Below are positions 13,272-23,687 of a stretch of 60,000 nt of DNA, piece after piece. The translations under genes and the position numbers were made by a program. The notes below the pieces were generated by a model, which saw only the letters and a list, made by a program, of their open reading frames with translations, had not been told where the DNA came from and made no database searches. The stretch's first letter is position 1. Every line of letters starts with the position of its first letter. The DNA comes from Lineus longissimus (taxonomy: Eukaryota; Nemertea; Pilidiophora; Heteronemertea; Lineidae), in the NCBI RefSeq assembly GCF_910592395.1, contig NC_088326.1, forward strand, positions 565,001-625,000. The letters are read 5' to 3'.

Positions 13272-16200
13272 GATCCAGCTCCACGGAGGATCGTCACGGG
13301 CGTATGAGTGGGGCCTCGAAACGTCGTATGGATTTCGATGGCGCAGCAATGTGGAAACTGATACGGAAGTTGAAAGTCGTCTCGATTTGTTTTGAGGATT
13401 TTCTGAATTTGCAACTTGAAAAATATATCTTGAAAAATTTTAATTTCAGCAGATTTCTTGACAGCTGTTCCAGGGAACTTCATTAGCAGTATATACACTG
13501 CATACTTAAAAGACTACTAATTAACTATGAAACCAAACTATTTGCTAATTAATACTAATTAAATCTTAACTTATTTATCGTTGCAGGGAAATCCATGCCA
13601 GTCCACTGCCTTATAGAAACCACTGCCTCGCCTCAAGGTTTTGAAAGTGGGGGTGGAAGTGTCGAATTAGATAGTTACGCCATTATACCAAATACGACGC
13701 TGTTTTCAGAAATCGTCCGAACTGCCCTTATCAAATTGGGTTATAGTCCGTCTGAGGCGATGGGTGCTAAAGGTAGGTAAAGTGCCTTGCTCAAGGTAGC
13801 AAACAGCATCGAGTTGATTGCACTTAAATGTTATAATTGATAGGGTGTGTAGCTTCTACCAGCCCCCACCCCTGCTTATGTTTGAGGATGCTGCTGCATG
13901 TTACCAATGATGACAGTGGATTTCCAGCGATAATTTTCCCCCAATATGCATGAAGTTAATATTGATCGAAACTTCATCTGCAGAATCCACAGGGCTAATC
14001 CCCTCGTAAAAATGTCGACAATGGGATTTAATATTAAGAGGAAATCTCTAGGATGTGGAGGGGATTAGACGAAATCCAATACAGCCGGTTGAAATCCGGC
14101 GTAGATTACACCATGTGCTGCTTTCCATATATTATTTCTGATTATCAGAGATGATGGCCGTTGCTATAAGCTTTTACTGACTGTGGAAAATGAAATCTCT
14201 ACTGTAAGAGTGGAACTAATTATGTTGAAAATCAGGGTTCAATCTCACCTTGACCTTTGTCACCTTGACCTTTGTCTTGCCTAACCGACCTTGACCTCTC
14301 TTCCAGGTGCTGTCCAGCTCAAGAACTGGAAACCGTTGACATTTGATATGATAACAGACAATCCAGAGGTGACGGTTGAAGACATTTTGGGTGATATCAC
14401 GCCAGTTGCTACGATACGAATCAAGCTGTGCAGGTAAGGACCATCACATGATCCCCAGCTCAACATCTACTAGCCAGTCGGTATGAGCGTGGTACTGGTC
14501 TTTTCAGATTGGGCATCAAAGTTTCCATAAAATGATATGAAACAATCTAAGGGATTACAATACCCTGTTTTCTCTTAATCTGATTTGCGATATGGAATGT
14601 AGGACTAATAGTATTACCTACTTAGTTCTAATAGCGGAGATGGAAAAGTTAGATCCTCATTCTGGGATGTTTTTGCGCTTTTTTTATCGGGTCGGACCGG
14701 GTGTTGTTTCCTGTCCTTAAGCCGTTCACCTGTAGCCGATGCTTACCGCCACAGCTTACCAAGACTTAATCGTGGTTTTATGCCCTTTGATTAAGCCTTT
14801 GTAGATATCCGATGAAGTTGTTATAAAAGATGCCCTTGGGAAGATGTTGAATAGGCCTACTTTGTTGGAGATAAGCGTTGTCTTTTGTTTGCCATCAGAG
14901 GCGGGCTAGGAGGGACTATCTTTCACATGTCTACAGAGATAAGGGTCACTTTCTCTCTTATGCTCTTAGAGACAGGGGCTGGGCTGTCTTTTGCATAAAA
15001 GGTGTAGAAATACTTTCAAAACTGGTTTGACCTGCTTGTCGATAGAGATGTCTGAGTCGTTTTTCGTGGCTTTCTAAAATATACGCTTCATGAAATCAAA
15101 TCTAGTTGTTGTCTTTTCCGAGAGGTTGGCCAAGAAGGCGTCGGGTTTCAAGAAAACAACTTTTAATACCATTGATTGTCATGGCAAGTAGCCGTCAACA
15201 GTTGGTATGCAGTCCTTGCCGTTGCCCTCAAAGGTATCGAAGGTTGCGTTTGTTGAAGGTGTACCTCCACACAACCCCGCCCCACGTGACTTTGCTCAGA
15301 CTGACGGACATTCGGACATTTTGCGTTCATCGTTTCAGCCAACGTAAGACGAGCACAACGAACGACTTGAAGGACAAACTGCTGCAGGTGCTACTGGCAC
15401 AGTCGCGAGGGATGCTGCTGGGATCTGGGTGCCCCATCGAAAAGGTAAGTTCTCTAAGTCTTTGTTTATACCTTGGTGAGCGTGCTTTTTCATCCAAGGA
15501 CAAGCTGAGGAGGGTGCTCTAACGGAAGACTTCTGTAGAGGCAGCTCAGAGGAGGAAGAAATAAGTGATTTTGGGTGCGGCTGGCTTGCTAAATGACAAA
15601 AAAGCAAAATTGGACTACAACAAGCAAAATGATGACATCTTAGAAAGTAGCGGTTATCTTTGTCGGGTTTACAGTACTGGCAAGAAAGAGCTTACACAAA
15701 TAACACTGTTGAATGTTCTCGTTGTCCATCTGTTCCAGGAAGTGATGACGCTAATTGCTAAGGGCGAGACTGACAACATCGACACAGACAAGCGGAAAGC
15801 GTTTGATCGCTGGCACCAGGAACAGCTGGAGAAGGTCAAGGCCACGATAAAGACAGAACATACCACGACGGAACCTGAAGAAAAAACTCACAGCGTACCA
15901 CGGTCGCCATCTCCAGCGAAGGAGACAGAAACACCTCGTGTTCCACCGTTACCAAACGCCCCAACGCACAAAACGAGATTCCGGACGTCTTTTGATCCAG
16001 ATTTAGAAATACCCAGACTGCATCAGTGGTTTCATGAAAATAAGCATCCGACCAGGGAGAAGATGATTCACTTTCTCAGTGAGTTGAATTCGTTGGAGTC
16101 ACGCAAGGGCCGTAAGCCGCTGGATTTGACGAACATTATCTATTGGTTTAAGAATGCTCGTGCTGCGCAGCGGAGAGCAAGTAGAAGTATGGAGATGTCG

Positions 16201-17187
16201 GTCGATGAGAGCCACCTGATGGACAATGATGACAACAGTTCGGACCATCATAGCACTTCTGATGAACATATACCGGTTTTGCCAAATAAAAATGCTGTTT
16301 ATGTCGTCAACCCACTACACAACCACAACGAATCACAGGAGGGGTTCAGAAATAAAAATGGCATGTTCGAAAGTAGCGCTTTGGATATGACGTCACAGGG
16401 TCAAGGTCAGCGGTATTCACCGCCAGCGGAGAGGAATCATGAAGAAGCTATTGACATGTCAACGTCGTCAAGAACTGATCGGGAAATTGCTTCGTCGTCT
16501 GTATCTGGGCAGTCAGATAATAGTGATCAACGAAAAAGTTCTTCCGATGAAGAGATGTCCGATTATGAAGATGACCCAGATAGTGTTCAGATCAAACAGG
16601 ACCCGGACGCCTACCTCGACCATCCAATCAGATCTCTCCCTAACTCCCTTCCATCCAATCATATGGCTTTACACAACTCGCTGACGTCACCACACTCGCC
16701 TGCTCACGCACACATGATGTCGGCAGCGATGAACTATCGTTTGGGCAGCCTTGGGCATCTTGGGCGCAATCACTCTGCGTTGGGCCAGCATCCGTTTTAC
16801 AGCGTGATGTCTCCGTCGATGTTAGAAGAGCGGCGTAAACGTACCCGCGTCTTCATCGATCCGTTATCGGAGATTCCGAAATTAGAGAAATGGTTTATAG
16901 AAGATACCCACCCAACTGCCTACATGATCGAGAAATACTGCGACGAGTTAAACAGATCAGAATACCGCCAGAGGTTCCCAAAGCTGGAGCCGAAGAATGT
17001 CCAGTTATGGTTTAAAAATCATCGGGCGAAGGTTAAACGATCACGTCTAGAGATTGAGGGCAAGACGGTGATTAAGTCAGAGAGCTGCGATGGAGAAATG
17101 GCAGGGAATATCGCCATGTACCGAAATTCACTGTCTGCTTCAAGTTCTGGCTCTCAAGAAATGCTTGGTGCGAGTTATTCAAGTTAA
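13259..17187 (+). CDS. dve: Compass/Dve-type homeobox transcription factor (ULD, CUTL, two homeodomains)
   Basis: Five coding exons: 13259-13325 (tentative), 13587-13772, 14307-14433, 15339-15444 and 15739-17187. Phases agree and the frame closes at 644 aa. Residues ~24-127 are an ULD/Compass domain (MPVHCLIE near its start, LGYSPSEAMGAKG later), the oligomerisation module known from SATB1. Residues ~128-200 are a CUT-like domain (LKDKLLQVLL, GCPIEK, FDRWHQEQ) matching the SATB family. Homeodomains lie at ~242-312 (IYWFKNARA) and ~529-597 (LQLWFKN-type, here VQLWFKNHRA). Both have an enlarged loop and lysine at position 50, predicting TAATCC binding. The linker is Ser/Asp/Glu-rich with an IKQDP SUMO-like site. 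Family knowledge: Drosophila Dve and C. elegans DVE-1 are nuclear regulators. The first exon is the weak part: the donor GTATGG at 13326 fits the phase, but 13323 is also possible. Confidence 0.9.
13518..13561. promoter_or_regulatory. Three TAATTA homeodomain sites in intron 1
   Basis: TAATTA occurs at 13518, 13546 and 13556, just upstream of the acceptor of the first ULD exon. TAATTA is bound by glutamine-50 homeodomains, so these differ from the TAATCC sites nearby. The local DNA is A/T-rich, which raises the chance rate, so regulatory function is only a suggestion. Confidence 0.3.
13996..14067. promoter_or_regulatory. Pair of K50 sites in intron 2
   Basis: TAATCC at 13996 and GGATTA at 14062 lie in the intron between the two ULD exons, with near-matches between them. 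A third site, GGATTA at 14552, lies in the next intron. They extend the upstream cluster into the gene. Confidence 0.35.
15464..15602 (+). mobile_element. MITE fragment in intron 4 of the homeobox gene
   Basis: TTTATACCTTGG followed by GAGCGTGCTTTTTCATCC, GACAAGCTGAGGAGGG and GCTTGCTAAATGACAAAA matches, in reverse orientation, the terminal repeat and internal unit of the complete element at 45901-46280. It lies inside intron 15445-15738. The open frame running through it into exon 5 is therefore intronic until 15739. Confidence 0.7.
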
Positions 17188-17201
17188 AATGTGTTCTTTA
17201 A

Positions 17202-17683
17202 GTTTTGGGACGCGTCGAAATTTGGTTTTGGGTGTCACCCAGCATAGTTTGGGTGAATATTTCAATAGTATTTTGATCATTTTGTGAAAGGATGGCATAG
17301 ATTTACAAAATCTACATCTGGGAAAGCGGTTACAAGATTTCTGGTGGGGGTGTTACTATTATTCATATCATGTGAGGGGTAGGAAAACCTTGATACTTTT
17401 ACAAAGATTCCTTGAAGATACTACTGTAAACTCAGTCAGGGCCTGTTGTGACTTTTAAAGGTGGCAGCACGAGCTCTAATGGAATTTAGAAAGTTGCAGT
17501 GGCTCCTGGCTGGTTTTACAGTCTGTTCATTAGGTGCTGCTTTCAAATATCAGAATATAACTTAGAAACTTGGTGCTTGACTATACGATGGGGGGACAGA
17601 AGAGCTACCTGGCTGGATGGCATATTCATCTATTGTCGTCTGTAAGTAAAAACCAACCAAAACTTTCTGACGCGTCCCAAAAT
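17202..17683. repeat. Inverted repeat enclosing about 480 bp
   Basis: GTTTTGGGACGCGTC at 17203-17217 has its inverted partner GACGCGTCCCAAAAT at 17669-17683, and the similarity extends to about 30 bp on each arm. It begins 15 bp after the stop codon, so a transcript would carry a long-range stem in the 3'UTR. It may be the terminal repeats of a degenerate DNA transposon. Confidence 0.55.
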
Positions 17684-18581
17684 CAAAATGTGCAATCAAT
17701 CAATATGTGTTGCATTTGTCTCATAGCGCAATATTTACATAAATCACTGAAGTTTTCTGGTGAAATGGTTTGTCAGAGATTTTTACAAGAATGACAAACG
17801 TGTTTTTACAGCTGCTAAAACTGTGTGTGACTATGACCTGTGAATGTTTTTGGTGTTGTTTATTGTTGAGATTTTTTGTGTTGAAATCGTACTCTGTCTG
17901 GCCTGTTGGAATTTTGATCAATTTCACAAATTTACTGGGCACAAATTATCAGATGAATATTGGTTCAATGCTGAGAGTGTTTGGTTTCCTGTTCCTCTTC
18001 ACTGAGTGCCGTAACGTAACCCAATTCACCTCTATTATCCAGAGGAGAGCCTCTTGTGGTGGAATGACGATACTTTGCCGTGTTAGGGTCAGCCAATATT
18101 GATGTCGACGTCATGCCTGATGTGATGTCTGAAACATCAACGACTGACCCCCTAATTCGGCCATTTTGTTTCGTCACAACAGAGCTCCACCTTCGTGACT
18201 AGGGTGATCATTTGGAACGATCCAAATTGAAAAACTTGATGGGCTGTATTGTTTTTTATGTCCTGGTACTGACAGTTATTGTGTTTTGCTGAGATCATGA
18301 CGTTTTATCGATGAAAATTCTCAAACCTTTGGACTGCATTTTCTCAAATTATGTGCAATTTTGTCAGGAAACATTGCTAATTGTTGGCAATGAGTATAAG
18401 TTCTTCTGGAGTTTGAAGCAACTTTCAGATGAGGATTCTATTTCAATTTGTTCTCCTTTATTTGATTTTATATGATTTTAAACCTAGTTATATCATAGTC
18501 TAGTTAACATATAATAAATTCATAAAATATTGCTACTTTTCAATCATAGAATGATGTAAAATTGGTTGTAAAAATTCTTTG

Positions 18582-18779
18582 TATACAGTGTGTCTCAAAA
18601 AAGATGATTTACTTTTTTTGAAAAGATTTTTTGGGGAAGGCAAGGTCTTCTCAAATTCAAAGTGAGAATGGCTCAGAAATGTTCTTTGTCTTGCAGGGCA
18701 CTCCAAACAATGTTGTCTTGACAGAAAAAATACTATTGTTTAACAACTGTGAACCAGTATTTTTTGGATACACTGTATA
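18582..18779. mobile_element. Mariner-like MITE
   Basis: Terminal inverted repeats TATACAGTGTGTCTCAAAAA (left) and the matching right end reading TTTTTGGATACACTGTATA enclose about 198 bp with no coding capacity. The TA dinucleotide at each end fits the Tc1/mariner target site. Confidence 0.7.
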
Positions 18780-20261
18780 ATGCATGCACACTTTATAACG
18801 GAATCAATAATATGAAATTTATCGAAAGTGTTTGCCTGGGAATCTGATTCATGACAGAATTAATGTATTCAATATGATTCGTGTTCAAGGCATGTTCAGC
18901 TGTACTGTGTAAAGAAAACGTTTTCCAGCTTGGTGTGGAGCATATGGGTTTGCCATATGTGGGAGACATTGCTCGATACCACCAACTTGTCCAGCACAAA
19001 TTTCTTCAGAGTCAATTGTTTTTCCAATTCATTGGGGCTGTTCATCTAACACATTAACAACAGAGGTGGTCCGCAGAGGCATTTTGATCGGGAGTTACTC
19101 TCTATGACGATGAGGAGCATTTAGTTCTGTCCTTTTCCAAGTGGTGTCACCACTGTACATCATCCCACCTGACCATTTTCTCGGCTTTCATTCGAGAAAT
19201 ATTGAATTACATTTAGATATAAGCTAACTGCATTTATCATCTAATGACGACTTTTGCCATGGGTTGGTGTCTTTATTTGTATGTTATTCTTGATTGCAAT
19301 ATTTATATGTGCTGGTATGCTAATTCCTTGCCGTTATGTTTAAAATAGCTTTACCAAAAATGCATGAACGATTTGGGAAAATTATGGGTTTACAAGACAA
19401 AGATGAAACACTGACTTGTTTGCTAATCTACAAAACTAGAGACGAGCATGTTGCATGCTTAGGTTAGAATTATACAAGCTTAAAGCATTTACATATAAGT
19501 GCAATTACATATGACATGTGTAAAATGTCATGTTACCTGTATTATGTACTGTTCGGTTATTTGGGGATTAATTACCTAGGATTTGGTAACAGCGTGTTAC
19601 AGGGGGGCTCCTGTAACACTTCTTGGTTTTGGGGTGTGAACATTGGTCACGGGAAAGACAAAGACAAACCTTTCACAGAAACAGTTGTATTTGTATCAAA
19701 AGAACCCCACAGCCCAACACGCATTGATCCTGGTAAGGGACACACTCTGTGCCTGCCTGCTTTTTAACTGTGTACATGTATCATAAACTAATTGTTGACC
19801 TATACTATTATGTATGTTATAACTGCCATGTAGGGGTATCTAGAACGAGTGTTCACCCTATGCGTTCATTATGCACATGCAATGTGGAGGGGATGACAAT
19901 ATGTACTGACGATAATTCTCCTGCTGGGTAGTGTTGGGACAGCTTAGGATGTGGCCACTCTGCCAGGACAACGATACCAAATCCAGATATATAAAAGTAA
20001 AACTATGATAACTTTTGGTCCATAGGGTGAACCAAAACTATAGAAAGATTATATTATGTTAAAGCTAATGGATTATATCAAAAATCTATATTATGAAAAC
20101 AAAAAATGTTACAAAAATTAGGAGGAGTATTTTGACAACTGTGTTTTGTATATATTCTTATATATGTATTAAATTATTGTATGAAAATGATGTGTTGTGT
20201 AATGATTTTCCTGACTGAGAAGGATACGGCAGTAAAGCTAAGCTGACAGGTTGTTAATAAG

Positions 20262-20280
20262 GTGATGATGATGATGATGA
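20262..20280 (+). repeat. Short (GAT)n repeat
   Basis: Six GATGAT-type units downstream of the candidate polyadenylation site. No further significance is seen. Confidence 0.8.
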
Positions 20281-20549
20281 AATTGACAAAAGTTGCCCCC
20301 CCCCCAATTTCAAAAAATGATTCAACGTGGAGTCGTCTCTGGCTGAGGGAATGACGGACGAACTGGCCAGGTTTCTGGTTTCCCCACAGCTTCAGTATTG
20401 TCCACTAGTTAGACGAAAGATGTCTTCGCCACCTGGCACCTGACATCATGGCCAGTCTGCTTCAAACTCTGAAGTGATGAGTGAGCCATCTATCACAACC
20501 TTGAGAGAAGAATCCCATGATGTCGCATTCATCAAATGACGTTGTGTGA

Positions 20550-20735
20550 GACCTTGATCACAATCCCATTCTGTCTTCTACAGACAATGTCACAATCCAT
20601 CACAATTACAGCATGTTGTGAGGACCATCCGTCACAATCCCATTATGGAGACAAAGTCACAATCCTAAACAACATGTTGTGAGAGACATCTGTCCCAATC
20701 CTATTACATCTTCTAGAGACAACGTCACAATCCAT
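20550..20735 (+). repeat. Degenerate tandem repeat, about 60-75 bp unit
   Basis: Three copies share the order: GTTGTGAG, then ATC-GTCACAATCC, then CATTNT, then AGACAANGTCACAATCC. The array ends about 190 bp before the acceptor of the CUTL exon at 20927. It has no protein-domain match in any frame. Confidence 0.6.
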
Positions 20736-20926
20736 TGTGACGAGGTCTGTTTGATAGCAAGATATCAGCAGTTTAGCCCTTTCCCTCAGAGGACTACTTG
20801 GCAGGAACCCCCTTACTGCTTGGAGCACTGGACAGGTTACCCCCTTCCTCCTCGGAGGACAACTCTGCAGTTGTGTCGAGTCTCTTCAATCATAACAAGA
20901 CAATTTGATGCTTTTTCTCGTTTCAG

Positions 20927-22465
20927 AGAGGAAGAGATAACATGGAATGATAAAAGTGTCCGATGCGCTGTGATTGAACTTCTGAAGGGAACCAACCAAT
21001 CACAACTGGCCAAACTTAGTCCTCTCTCCCAGGTATGTCAGGTCAAAGAGAGTAACAACTCTCCTCTTCATTGCTACTCCTGGGAGAGGTGGCATGGTAG
21101 GCCTACATGTAAGCTGAGGAGAGTGTATGTTTGTAAAGGCTGTGGGTTGAATCCACATAGTTTGGGAGTGATAGAAAGTGAAAGGACATGGCATTGGGAG
21201 TCAAGTGACTTGTCCCAGATCACTGGTTGTGTAACCGTCCGTTATTGAATCCATGATGTTCCATTGACGAGTCCCACATTTGCCGATGTGGTGCTGATGC
21301 GGTTACAACTTTGTCTCTTTTTCAGTCGATGATCTCCAATATTGCCAATTCCAAATATTCCACCAAAATGAGCCAAGAGAAATGTAAGGAGTTTGGGCAA
21401 TGGTACAAAGAGTACAAGGCTCAAAGTTTAGGTAGGGTTCGTTTATACACGGTTGGCGCCCCGTTCGCATGCATGCTGCACGAGTGGCGAGTGGCGAAGC
21501 CGCGAATGGCGAAAACAATGTCTGGCTAAAAATTTTGCGAATTCAACTTGAATTGCCATGATTTGGCGAGAGAGTAGTAGTGGTGTGCGAAAACTGATCA
21601 AAGTCTATCAAAAAGATCCACTTCCACACCAAATGCACCAAGGAACGATCGTTAGTCAGTCAAACTTTATCATATTTGCGTGCGGCTGCGGTATCACACG
21701 GGGTTGCTATCGTCTGCATTGTAGTTTTACCCGTTGCCGCCAGTGATTTTGGTGGCGCTGCTGGTCGCCTTACGCATACATTATCGGTTAGTTTCCCGCT
21801 CGCTTCGTTGCCATGGAGTCTCCGGTCACGGGTTCCTCGAATCGTTCGTTGATTTGCTAGTCTCAGTACTGGCGGGCTGCCATTCTCGCACATGTTACTG
21901 TGGGCCGGGGGGGCCCCAAAATGGACAAACGATCGGCAATGGCTAGAGCTGACTCAAAAAGTGGCTAGGAGGAAAAAATTCACAGAGCCAACCCTGGTTT
22001 ATACACTGGTCACCGTCTTGTTGTCCTCATGTCAACACTTTCTATTCTTCAGAGAGCTTCTCAGAAAGATACCCCAAGGATTCACGACTGACATTCCATT
22101 CATCATACGAGGTCCCGCGCATGCGTAACTGGTATAAAACGTGCAAAAACCCAACCGACGAAGCTTTGGAGTATTATCTCAACGAACTGAACAAAGGGCC
22201 GGTCAGGTCTGAAAGGCCAAAGGTCACAATGCAGCGTTTAAAAATTTGGTGGAAAAACGAACGTCAGCGAGAAAAGAAGTTACGGAATAAATCGCCAGAA
22301 CCCGGGACGTCGTTTACACAAGAAACGGTGGAACAGGATTCAGAACAGTATCCGTTACCTGAGGAGACGGGAGAGTTGTTTCCATGCGTGCCACCAGGGG
22401 GCGTGATGGGCACGAGTAGGGAGCCGACATTACATCAAGTTGTTGCACGTCAGTGGAAAGATTAA
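20927..22465 (+). CDS. Second CUTL and homeodomain cassette (Compass/SATB-related)
   Basis: Three exons, 20927-21032, 21326-21431 and 22053-22465 (TAA), join in frame and give at least 207 aa. The first two encode a CUT-like domain (TWNDKSVRCAVIELLKGTNQ, SPLSQ, then FGQWYKEYK) that strongly resembles the SATB1 CUTL. The last exon carries one homeodomain with the same long-loop geometry as the neighbouring gene (YYLNELN, LKIWWKNERQ), again with lysine at position 50, followed by an acidic/proline tail. Exon 1 is 106 nt, enters in phase 2 and leaves in phase 0, exactly like exon 15339-15444 upstream. No ULD exon or start codon is visible before it. It may be an alternative 3' end of the upstream gene (exons 1-3 would give 334 aa in frame), a separate ULD-less paralogue, or a gene whose 5' exon I missed. 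Confidence 0.75.
21024..21088 (+). promoter_or_regulatory. RNA hairpin covering a 5' splice site
   Basis: CTCTCCCAGG at 21024-21033 spans the donor junction (cleavage after 21032) of the CUTL exon. It is perfectly complementary to CCTGGGAGAG at 21079-21088, giving a 10-bp GC-rich stem. A smaller hairpin (GAGAG / CTCTC) lies in the loop. In pre-mRNA this could mask the donor and modulate use of the cassette. That role is inferred. Confidence 0.4.
21432..22052 (+). other. Intron splitting CUTL and homeodomain of the second cassette
   Basis: Donor GTAGGG and acceptor TTCTTCAG agree in phase (phase 1). The upstream homeobox gene has no intron here: its CUTL second half and both homeodomains share one exon. 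The intron contains repetitive-looking GC-rich DNA (TTTATACAC motifs near both ends), possibly an inserted element of unknown family. Confidence 0.5.
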
Positions 22466-22619
22466 CGTTGAATTTCTGTCACTGGACTCGACATTCAGCT
22501 CTGCCTGATACAGCTTACATCGGTACTGGAATCATGAGACTGTGCTGCTAACACTGAGCACTGGATTTCAAAATGTGTTCATAATAGAAAATAATGAAAA
22601 ATATCTAAAATATTCTGTC

Positions 22620-22625
22620 TTTATT
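22620..22625 (-). terminator. Candidate SNX19 polyadenylation signal
   Basis: TTTATT on the plus strand reads AATAAA on the minus strand, about 1.06 kb beyond the SNX19 stop codon. If used, the SNX19 3'UTR would span the hairpin transposon at 22882-23290 and end about 155 bp from the stop codon of the convergent homeodomain cassette. Confidence 0.3.
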
Positions 22626-22881
22626 ATCAGCCTAAAGGTAAGCATCATGATTTGGTACATTTGGCAGCTATCACTTGTGAATGATGCAGAAAACGGTGGA
22701 CATTGAACAATTAACATATGTATAACATTTGTGATACTGTCAAATCACTTGTTTTGATTTTACAGTACCCAGTGATAAAGTAATAACTTTCGTGTGTAGT
22801 AATATTGACACAATGAGTGCTCATCCAACGACAAAATGCACGATGGTTTGGACAAAGATTGGTGGGTTTAACATTAATCTA

Positions 22882-23290
22882 TTAACACCCTCAGCGCCAA
22901 ACCACGTAGATCTACGTGGCCCAAATCCCCGCTCCCCTTTGAGCTGGTTATCGGAGTCTCATGGACTTCATGAAAGAACTACGCCATCGCCATCTTCAGG
23001 GCAAGTTAGGAACTGAAACGACAAGAAGAGGTCTTTCCAGTTCCTACCTTGCCCTGAAGATGGCGATGGCGTAGTTCTTTCATGAAGTCATTTAAAGTTC
23101 TGAACTACGCCATCGCCATCTTCAGGGTGCGGTAAGAACTGAAAAGATCGTTTGGTCTTTTCAGTTCCTATCTTGCCCTGAAGATGGCGATGTCGTAAGT
23201 TCCATGAAGTCCACGAGACTCCCATAACCAACTCAAAGAAGGGGGATTTGGGCTACGTAGATCTACGTGGTTCGGCGCTGAAGGTGTTAA
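22882..23290. mobile_element. piggyBac-type hairpin MITE with TTAA target site
   Basis: TTAA at 22882-22885 and 23287-23290 bound a 409-bp element with long terminal inverted repeats starting CACCCTCAGCGCC. Each arm includes the 18-bp palindrome CCACGTAGATCTACGTGG or a one-base variant. Inside, a roughly 43-bp unit (core GCCATCGCCATCTTCAGGG) occurs four times in alternating orientation, at about 22976, 23037, 23099 and 23157. The whole element can fold into nested hairpins. The TTAA duplication is diagnostic of piggyBac-family mobilisation. It has no coding capacity. Confidence 0.8.
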
Positions 23291-23687
23291 ATATGCTACA
23301 TTGAGAGGAGATTTTGTAGATACATCCAATGTGACAAAGATACAGGAAGACCCAACCAACCCTCCATCCATACTCCACACATCCACAGTGTAGAAGGCAG
23401 ACATCTCACCCTATGTTACAAGCCTCTCAGAAGATGGCAGCACTGTGACTTTCACAACATGTAAACATAATGGCCCCCAGACATACATGTATAACATTAT
23501 TATATCTATATAAAGACAATTAGCACCATTCATTTTATCTACAAAATAGTTATCGGGACAGTAAGAGCTACTGTTATCAGGGAGGTTGAGAGCAGCGAAT
23601 ATCCCAATTATGTTCAGTAATCACAGTCCTTTCTAATCGAGGTAACAACCCTACTGCTTCCCTCTGGTGGTTACTTCACCTCACACC

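Larger units (their letters stand above)
17188..20200 (+). other. Probable 3'UTR and flank of the homeobox gene
   Basis: A/T-rich DNA without coding signal follows the stop codon. Candidate polyadenylation signals are AATAAA at 18513-18518 and ATTAAA at 20168-20173, so the 3'UTR could be about 1.3 or 3 kb long. It contains an inverted repeat (17202/17651) and a mariner-like MITE (18582-18779). I looked here for an ULD exon belonging to the next gene and found none. Confidence 0.45.

Noticed and set aside
15106-15738. Coding continuation upstream of 15339 and between 15445 and 15738
   Set aside because: The frames are open, but the CUTL alignment and consensus splice sites place exons at 15339-15444 and 15739 onward, and the middle part is a MITE fragment.
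19516-19767. Exon ending in a GTAAGG donor near 19733, as a possible ULD exon for the second cassette
   Set aside because: The translation has none of the ULD motifs (no PV-C-E start and no LGYS segment), and it lies in the presumed 3'UTR.
20679-20926. Open frame extending upstream from the second CUTL exon
   Set aside because: It runs through a tandem repeat, and a good acceptor at 20926 with phase matching the paralogue marks the real exon start. No ULD similarity is seen.
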